Shown here: positions 57,024 through 64,000 of the stretch, piece by piece | Layout: each line of letters opens with the position of its first letter | How positions within the stretch are numbered: position 1 is the first letter of the stretch | Assembly (NCBI GenBank): GCA_009760855.2 | Contig: WPIO01000124.1 | Location: 449,501 to 513,500, forward strand | Origin: Cristatella mucedo | Taxonomy: Eukaryota > Bryozoa > Phylactolaemata > Cristatellidae | Direction: 5' to 3' | Length of the DNA: 64,000 bases | The notes under the pieces: generated by a model | Told to the model about the DNA's origin: nothing | What the model saw: the letters and a program-made list of their open reading frames with translations, nothing else | Databases searched by the model: none | Translations under genes and position numbers: made by a program

Positions 57024-59233
57024 ACACATCTTTCCCTCGTCTCCATCTCTTCCCTCGCTCTCACTCACGCTTCCGCTACTCCACCCACAGCTCTCTGGTC
57101 CACAGCCGCAGGGAAGCTACGCCAGCGAGAGATGCTCGGTGAACTAGGTGAAGAAAACAATGCTGGTGGGCTGCTGCCTTGGCAACGTCGCGGCTAAGGA
57201 GATGCAGGTGCCCCATAGGTTTTAGAGACCAGCCAGAATTACCGGAACGTTTGTAGATTTCAGTGGCAAATCACTCTCTCCTGCTCTCAGGAAGTATTAA
57301 CTTGCATTCCCTATAGCCACAGTGGTGAATGAATTCTTTTCACTTCGAGGCTGCCGGCTGGTATGGATGCCGTGATCGCCTGTCATACGAAGGGGTGAGT
57401 TCTCTCCTGGATTGGCATAGAGTCTCAAATGTGACATATTCTGAGGTGGTAGAAATAGCCGACGATCTTAGTTTCCGCTTAATTGAATCCCGCAGGTTTT
57501 TGTTGCGGTTTGAATCAATACTCGTGCTTAGTCATGGCAATGTAGCCAGTAGTTGAGGACTACAACAATCCGCATCTTTTTTCGAAAAAAATAGTACTTT
57601 CACCAACAGTTTGCTGCAATTAAGACCTTTTCCATGTTGCCAAAACAAAGACGGTCCTCTCAGGGCCACCGCAAATAAAACGCCAACATTGACTGTTGAT
57701 GTATTCTTTGTCGATGGCTTATTATTAGGCAGCTACAGATTGGCATCTGCAAGATAGAGTTCTGGTACTGTTACTGAGTACTGAGTAGTGAGGTATTCTG
57801 GTACTGATCTGCTGTGCAACAGCCTCACACTATTACTCAGCGGCGCTGCAATTTACAGTCACTCCGCGGCGCTGAAATTTACAGTCTGCTGAGGGCTGTC
57901 ATTTTGATATGCTTCACAGATGCGCGGCTTCGAAATAGCTCTTCCACCACTATTGAAAATCTCTAACTTAAACTCTTCTGTCCATGCAACTTTTTGCAAG
58001 TCGGCCAAAGGCGGGGGCGTGGTCACTTGTCCATTGCAGGCCGCTTAATGTTTGCTCGTTCGAAAGCAATGAATCACGACGTGCTATCTTGAAGAGCGCA
58101 TGTTGCTGGCGCAGCCTCTGAAGAATACTCAGGTAAGCCCTTTCATAAGATAAAAGTCTAGTGACCATTTTTTCACAAGTATGTTCTTTAAGAGTTGCGT
58201 TTTTATGACCCCGACGTCCAGATCATTTGTCCACTTAGGCAGTATGACCCCTCTCTCGCTTCGATCGTACCAAATTAGTACTGCTTCGCAAATTACAACG
58301 CACAAACTGTTTGTAAATTATCACTTCTCTAGCAATGAGTACATGTCTGTATATCGCCAAATGAAAGTCTCTAGTTGCTTGCTATTGCAAAGGCAGACAA
58401 CTCGGTCGGTTGCTTTGAGCTTCTCTCAGCGCTTAACAACTACTCTAACATCTTCAAATTTGGTGGCGTAGGAAAGTAATCCAAGTTATCTTTCCGAGAA
58501 AGTTCACTTCGCAATCGATGCGCAGGTCATTTTAGCCCTGTCATCCTCCCGATCAGACGACTGAACGCCATTTTTAAACGCATTTAGCGAGATGTCCTGA
58601 AGGCCTGAGCTCACCTCAGACCTCTTAGCTGACGTGTCTTCAGGTCATATACTACTAGAGCGTTGGACTCACCACCGACTGACATCACCACCTCCCCTGA
58701 CTCGATACAATTTAAACCGAAGCTAAGCACCTTACTGGTTAGTCACAGCATTTGCTCATTCCGCGCAAATTCGTATCGTGTATAAACCTACACTTGTTGC
58801 AATTGTGTTAGCTATTACCACCACTGCTGTGTTAACGCTATATTTATGCTTCCATTTAATCCAACTCGAACAACCTATACAGAGATTTAAATATCCAAGG
58901 ACGTCATATATATTTATCCTTAATTTTGCAAATCATGGGGGAGCCAGGATTTTCATGTGGGGTGACAAAGCGCGAAAGCAATGAACACACATTGTATCGC
59001 GAACAATCGTAGCGCTTCTTTGACATGCAATCGGCTGTTATTTAGCGAATAGAAGTAGGAAATAATTTCGTCTTTCGTGAAGATTTCGTGAAGATCGCAT
59101 AGTTGAAGTGGCCGCGTTCGTATCAGGTACACCAGCCGCTGACCAGGTGGTGGTCGGCCGCAGCTGGTCCTGACTGCAACAGCCCAATGAACATCGTAAG
59201 CAATGAGTGCTGACATTCTTTGGTTTCCCGTAC
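57023..59233. other. No assignable gene; one possible exon end at 57.39 kb
   Basis: A plus-strand frame starting at ATG 57329 reads MNSFHFEAAGWYGCRDRLSY and meets a consensus donor (GAAGGG|GTGAGT) at 57394. Nothing else supports it. The rest up to 59.2 kb is AT-rich and without a recognised element. Confidence 0.3.
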
Positions 59234-59354
59234 CTCCAAGTTCGTGCTTAGCAGCTGCCGCATTAGCAGGAAAAGCTCCATGCCGGTAAAGCCGACGGCA
59301 TAGAAGCTGCTGGAAACTTCCGGATGCGAGTTTATCTGAATTAAGGGTGGCAAA
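59234..59354 (-). CDS. Candidate internal exon of an unidentified gene
   Basis: The acceptor ttgcctcgctctcag and donor TTGGAG|GTACGG bound 121 bases coding for LPPLIQINSHPEVSSSFYAV and GFTGMELFLLMRQLLSTNLE. It enters in phase 1 or 2 (one leading base) and leaves in phase 0. Composition is typical of an alpha-helical protein (leucine-rich, HEAT- or armadillo-like), but I do not recognise the family. No neighbouring exon of the same gene was found on the minus strand within the window. The polypyrimidine tract and both splice sites are good. Confidence 0.5.
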
Positions 59355-59454
59355 CTGAGAGCGAGGCAATGAAGGCGTGCAGCCCAAGCCACGGGCAGAT
59401 CTCTCCTCCCTCCGTCGACTCAGAGAATTCGGAGAATTGGGATTCAATGAGGAT

Positions 59455-59575
59455 CGATCTGCATCATTGATCTGCATCAATCGTCGATCATCGATCATCG
59501 ATCATCAATCATCAATCAATCATCGATCATCGATCATCGATCTGTGTCAATGATGATCGATCTGACATCGATCTG
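59455..59575. repeat. (ATCATCG)n-like short repeat
   Basis: gatcatcgatcatcgatcatcaatcatcaatc and similar words fill about 120 bases between two candidate exons on opposite strands. Confidence 0.9.
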
Positions 59576-59578
59576 CAG

Positions 59579-59711
59579 CATTGTCGAAGATGTCGACGCG
59601 AAATGCAAGATCGTTCGAGCTCGAGAGCTCATCTGGATGGGTACACCATTGGAGCGTACTTTGCATGGGGCCATGCGTGCGGTGACAACGGTCGTCGACT
59701 TTGGCCAGCTG
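59579..59711 (+). CDS. Candidate internal exon of an unidentified gene
   Basis: The acceptor acatcgatctgcag and donor CAGCTG|GTAAGG bound 133 bases. They code for IVEDVDAKCKIVRARELIWM and GTPLERTLHGAMRAVTTVVDFGQL, with one leading base and a phase 0 end. The reading looks like real protein, but I do not recognise the family. It is separated by only 224 bases from the minus-strand candidate exon at 59234-59354. The opposite strand is also open here, but lacks a GT donor in the right place. Confidence 0.45.
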
Positions 59712-60850
59712 GTAAGGGTGCCAGTTTTGACTCCGCGGTGACCTTGGCTGAGTCCGCCGCATCCAGTATATCCTGGTCCACGCCGAAAGTTTCACGGTAG
59801 CGGGCAGAGAACAAGGGCTAACTTTCCGGATTAATGCCGTCATCCGATGGTCGCTGAGTTGGAACGTTGCGGCCCTGTTGCATGCACGAACGACGGATCT
59901 CGTCTACAAAGTTAGGGCAGCATATCTATATTAGAAACCTGGAATCGCAATCAATGCGCATATGCACTCATGAACGAGTCAACAGCGATTAAGGAGATCT
60001 TTTCAGTAACAGTTTGGCTGACAGTTCAGCAAGTGAAGTGGCTGTGGGAGTGCACAAGAACGAAAAGCACTGGCTCACGGCGGCGTACCGAAAGTTTTGC
60101 CAACAAGTTTTTGGCTGAGACACAAACGATGCCTAGCCAATGATGGGGAGACAGGTGCCAGAGGCGAGTTGGAGACTTTGGGTAATGGCAAGCTGCAAAA
60201 GGCTCGATCCCGACAAGATCTTCATTTCGACGGACGAGTGTACTGACAAAATCACATTAGGCATACAAGGCCCAAAGGAACATACAAGTAGGTTCGTTGG
60301 GTTGCAAGGAAAGCTGAGTTAAAGAGATGTCTTTAGCAGAATCTTCGACGATAAAGAGTCAAAGCAGGTGGTGCCAGAGGCTGAAAGGGACGCCCGGATT
60401 TTACGGAGCACTCATACCGAAGGCCTGACCATCTAAGGATTTCAGTTTGATATAATGAGAGGCAAAACGACTGCGAAGCCGAGGAAATGATGCTTTGAGA
60501 GCACGTGACTGGAGGTGCTAAGAGATCGGTAGGCTGGTGGAAGCGAGTTAAGTGACCTGTAAGCCAAACCGAGGATCTCAAAGCCAGTTTATTGCTTGAC
60601 ATGGAACAAGTGAAACTCAAACACAATTGTTGGGTTTTGGCAGCTGCACCGATGAAGGCAGACCAGATGAGCGCCTGAGTTTTGCACCAGTTCTGTATGA
60701 TTAAGGGCACAAGCTCGGATCCTTATAAAAAATACTTTTACTAATCCACACACGATGTCGCTAATGCAGCAGCCGGCATATACATTTTAGGCTCTTTCTA
60801 GGCTAAATGGAAAATTGGCATTCTTCGTCAGCTGAATTGAGGCCGACTGG
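59712..60850. other. No further exon recognised
   Basis: If the exon at 59579 is real, this is its downstream intron. Short frames on both strands carry nothing I can name. Confidence 0.35.
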
Positions 60851-60851
60851 G

Positions 60852-61022
60852 TAGTCGTGATGGCACAATAGGTAAGGCGATTGCTTTTCCCGACCTCGGT
60901 CCCGAGATCGTGGGTCCGAACCCTGTGCTGAGCGATCCTTTATTTGCCGCGGCAAGCTGCGGCGATAGCCGTAAATGCTATTTCGTCGCTATACAAAAGA
61001 GGCTGTTAAATCAGCTAGTATT
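60852..61022 (+). mobile_element. tRNA-derived SINE, copy 8
   Basis: Full-length plus-strand copy. The A-box region is tggcacaataggtaaggcg (60870-60888), then the arm cgacctcggtcccgagatcg, the B box gggtccgaaccct, the body gagcgatcctttatttgccg and ggcgatagcc, and the tail cgctatacaaaagaggctgt ending at tcagctagta. It is the best reference copy for the family. Confidence 0.88.
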
Positions 61023-62170
61023 TTTTAGCAGTGAAGGAAATCCGCTCATCCAACGACAAGCCTTAATTACAATCCTAAAGTCCTGATTATACGAGACGCT
61101 ATGGAAATAATGGTGAACCGGTATACAGGTTTAGGTCTACCAAAATTAAGAAGACGCTTGGCTATTCCATCATTATTGCGTTGGTCTTATCGTTTAAGTT
61201 TAGGAAAATGTGAGAGACGTGAGCCAGGTGCGCGAATATCGTCAATGCCGTCGATGCAAGAGAAGAAAGGGAGTCGGATATTCAGAGCAAGGCTAAAAAA
61301 ACGTCAAAAGTAACAGAACGAGCTGATAGTCATCGCTGTAGAATTCTAAGGCATGCTTGTTTGTTGACGGCGACGCACGACAGAGGAAGAGGATAGATAA
61401 CGAAAGGAAGGGGAGCCTAATGCCGAACTTTTACGTGCCCAAAACTTAAAGGAGTCCCTGGAAGACCGACAGTTTTTTTATTTAAAGTGACATATTTCCT
61501 AGAGAAAAGACCAAAACCAAGTTGAAATCTTTTTCGGAAATACCTGAACTTGTCAAGAGGAACTCCGAAAGGATCAGGCAGTCTATAGTGTCAAATACTG
61601 AAGTGAGATCTAGAGGAACTGACAAAGAGGTCTTCCATATCAGCTTCCCGCAAGTCACTGCTAACCTTCAGCTGAGAAGTTACCTGAGGAATGCTTTGCT
61701 CTAAATACCGATAGGAACGTGCTAGCAAGAATTAAGTGCGTAGATAGAAAATAAGTTCTCCGAGAGCTCTCGACGAATGTGTTATTACTGTTATTACTAT
61801 TATTTTTATTACCTGATGAACTGATACATCCTTTTAGCTGCAGGGCCACAGCTCTTTCACTTGTCGTGAATTTGAATGGTAGAGGACTGATGGGTCAACT
61901 AGTTACTTCGGCTCTCATCAAATGTGGTTGACATTTCAATGAGTAGCCTGGCTTCAGCTGTTTTCAGAGGGCGAGTACTTCGCTAACACAAACAAGAGAC
62001 ACATTTACAGTATTTGTCTTGTGGAAAATAGTGGGTCTTTGCACCTCGTAAGACGAACTGTTGGCACAGGATGAAGAAGACTAATGGTATGCTTCTCATC
62101 GGAGACAAGTTCAAATGAGACGTGTGTATAAGAGTAAAGAGAAGATGAGCCTGATTCACTATTTCACTGC
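61023..62170. other. No gene seen; LINE 3' UTR-like scrap
   Basis: A scrap at about 61720-61800 (agatagaaaataagttctccgagagct...ttattactgttattactatt) looks like a decayed LINE tail on the plus strand. Otherwise no element or exon is recognised. Confidence 0.4.
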
Positions 62171-62675
62171 AGCTGCAAATGAATATTGCTGCAAGGCAAG
62201 TTAATAAATACCAAAATTATGATCATGTGTCTCCTTTGCTGAAGCAGCTCCGATGGCTTCCAGTCGATCAACGGAGACAGGGTGACATTGTTACGCTGAT
62301 GCGCAAGGCCCGTTCACACCTAGCAGAACTGGTGCACCAGTTTCAGCCTCCTCGTGCCCTCAGGTCATCTTTGGAAAAAATATCAGCTGTTATCGTCCTT
62401 CGCTTAAAGACCGTTGGCTGCAGAAGTTTTTGCTCTGCAGGTCCTAGACTGTGGAACTCACATCCAGAATTCTTACGCAACGACATTTACTATCCTGCTG
62501 CCAAGTGTGGCACATATTTCCAGCTGTCACGAGTGGCTTCTTTTTTGCCACTCACTGCCTCGACCGTCCTACTAACTCAGCTATGCATCTCAATTTCTCT
62601 TTGTTGCGTGAGATGAAGTCTCTTGGCTACCAAATGCATACCGAAAGCCGCCTAGCTTTTTGAGTACTATGCCAT
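62171..62675 (+). mobile_element. CR1/L2-like LINE family B, C-terminal and 3' fragment
   Basis: Plus-strand frame 62179-62616 reads HVSPLLKQLRWLPVDQRRQG, the counterpart of HITPLLADLHWLPVKQRIDF in family A. CSAGPRLWNSHPEFLRND and the family B 3' block (ttgttgcgtgagatgaagtc, gcataccgaaagccgcctag) follow. The frame is partly open but the copy is heavily truncated. Confidence 0.75.
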
Positions 62676-62974
62676 AGAAAACTCTCCTGCAAAGCGTCCA
62701 CGTAGTTTTCGTGGCTTTATGGAGTTACCGGTGGAAATACCTAGTCCATTCTCTATATTACTAATGACGAATACAGAAAAAATATGCCAATTTGTCAAGA
62801 ATTAAAATGGACAGTGTGCTTGGAAGTGAGCGTTTAGAAAAAGACGTTTAACAGTAAACATTAATTTTTTTTATATGGGTATCTGTGGTTTGATTATTTA
62901 TTTATAAAATGTAGACTAAGCCTGAGCTAAAATGGGTTGATACGACCTAAAATTATCCTCAAATGCTAATGAAT
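62676..62974. other. No gene seen
   Basis: AT-rich spacer between two LINE fragments. Confidence 0.4.
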
Positions 62975-63720
62975 ATAATAATAACACGCTATTCAAGCGC
63001 CCTCAGAGAACATAATCTCCATCTAGGCACTTTACGTATACCATAAAGAAAGCGTGATTAAATGGTAGGGGTTACGTGCACAATGTCGACAAACGGAATA
63101 TGGATGGAGGCAAGGTGCAAAATATTAGCACGCACAAGCGCTAAAATTGCGAATCACTAGTAGCCAACAAATGCTGTAAGAAACAGGTGCGGTTTTAGCC
63201 TCTTTTAAACGTTTCAAGTCAGGAGATGTTGTGACGTCGATCGGGTAGTAGTTTAGGCTTCGGAAGCATTTGAGCTAATGGCACGATCACCAAAGGATTT
63301 TAGGTGAGTTCAATGTACAGCTAAGCGATTAGAGTTAGTATAACTGGTGGTACGATGCCTAGTCCGGTTTGACAGCAGCGGTTCCGATAGGTAGGCTGGA
63401 GCAAGAGAACAAAGGGACCTCCCAGTGAGTGACATGAGTGACCTTGAAGTTGCTACGCTGCTTGATTGAGATCTAGTGTAGGTCAGCGAAAAAGTCGTGC
63501 AATGTTTCAACTGCGCGGCTCATGACAGACTAGTCTAGCTGCAGAGTCTTCCATCACTTGTAAGTGCCTGATTACACAGGCCGGTAGACCAGGAAGCAGT
63601 GAGTTACAAGATTTGAGACGAGATGTCACAAATGCATGCACAAGTTTGGACTTTTCCGTAATGCTACTCAGCTAAAAGTAGGCAGATTTGACTGCGGAGC
63701 TAAGTGGTACACAGAAAGTA
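62975..63720 (-). mobile_element. Old CR1/L2-like LINE family A-related copy
   Basis: On the minus strand the 3' tail (aataataataacacgctatt and ...gcgccctcagagaacataat on the plus strand) is followed by the C-terminal coding part with SLAPAYLSEPLL and HRTTSYTNSNRL (cf. MAPAYLSDILP and HRTTRFSESNSL), up to the DDHISS-equivalent at about 63715. It is frame-shifted and diverged by many substitutions. Confidence 0.75.
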
Positions 63721-64000
63721 TAGTTTCGAATTAGCAGCACTGACCTGTTGCGCCTGCACTTATTATCCTTTACTTTCCATGTATAGCTCGAGCTTCAGTT
63801 GAACCTTGCTCCTAAAAAAAAGTCAATTACGACAGCTTAGATTATACGTATCAAATATTTGCCTGGCTAATCACCTACTAATCAACACTCGTTTACTCGT
63901 TGAATCGTTACTCGAATGTTTTTACTTAAAGAAGCAGTAGCGATTATTCGATAACAGCTGCTCGAGAGCATAGAAAAGAAGGCTGGAAAGGTGGAGCTGA

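Noticed and set aside
59547-59843. Minus-strand open frames opposite the exon at 59579-59711
   Set aside because: There is no donor at a usable place, whereas the plus strand has both splice sites.

Overview
The window looks like a piece of an invertebrate animal (bilaterian) genome. Coding sequence is split into short exons with GT/AG splice sites. Long introns are full of LINE and SINE copies. Dinucleotide and trinucleotide repeats are abundant, and GC-rich, CpG-containing islands lie around first exons. There are no operons, ribosome binding sites or CRISPR arrays. I cannot name the phylum from sequence alone; a lophotrochozoan or a chelicerate would both fit.

The clearest genes are two same-strand (minus) members of the TINAG / TINAG-like / Drosophila Swim family: secreted proteins with an N-terminal somatomedin-B-like cysteine module, a short vWC-like cysteine segment and an inactive cathepsin-B-like C1 domain. 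Gene B runs from 52.7 kb down to 28.57 kb. I could place its signal-peptide/somatomedin-B exon, six consecutive cathepsin-domain exons with matching intron phases through to the stop codon, and one doubtful micro-exon. The exon(s) for the segment linking the two halves were not found. Gene A begins at 10.19 kb and leaves the window at the left. Its somatomedin-B exon and a later vWC-like exon are present; its cathepsin exons must lie outside. In gene B the active-site Cys position is Asp while the His and Asn positions are kept, so it is a pseudo-protease.

Region by region: 0-5 kb holds an old LINE fragment, two SINEs and a gene A exon. 5-9.8 kb is gene A intron with repeats. 9.8-15 kb is the gene A first exon, a GA-repeat promoter region with a duplicated CCAAT-containing block, and a second large GC-rich island without an assignable gene. 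16-25.6 kb is dominated by CR1/L2-type LINEs. 28.5-52.8 kb is gene B, whose introns carry several LINE copies, old SINEs, long simple repeats and one nested candidate gene for a small membrane protein (39.4-39.7 kb). 52.7-55.8 kb is the gene B promoter island, an AT-rich repeat, a minisatellite and another GC-rich island. 56-64 kb is simple repeats, LINE fragments, a SINE and two unidentified exon candidates on opposite strands near 59.2-59.7 kb.

Two LINE families (A and B, both CR1/L2-like) and one tRNA-derived SINE family recur throughout. Two family A copies share the same premature stop codon.
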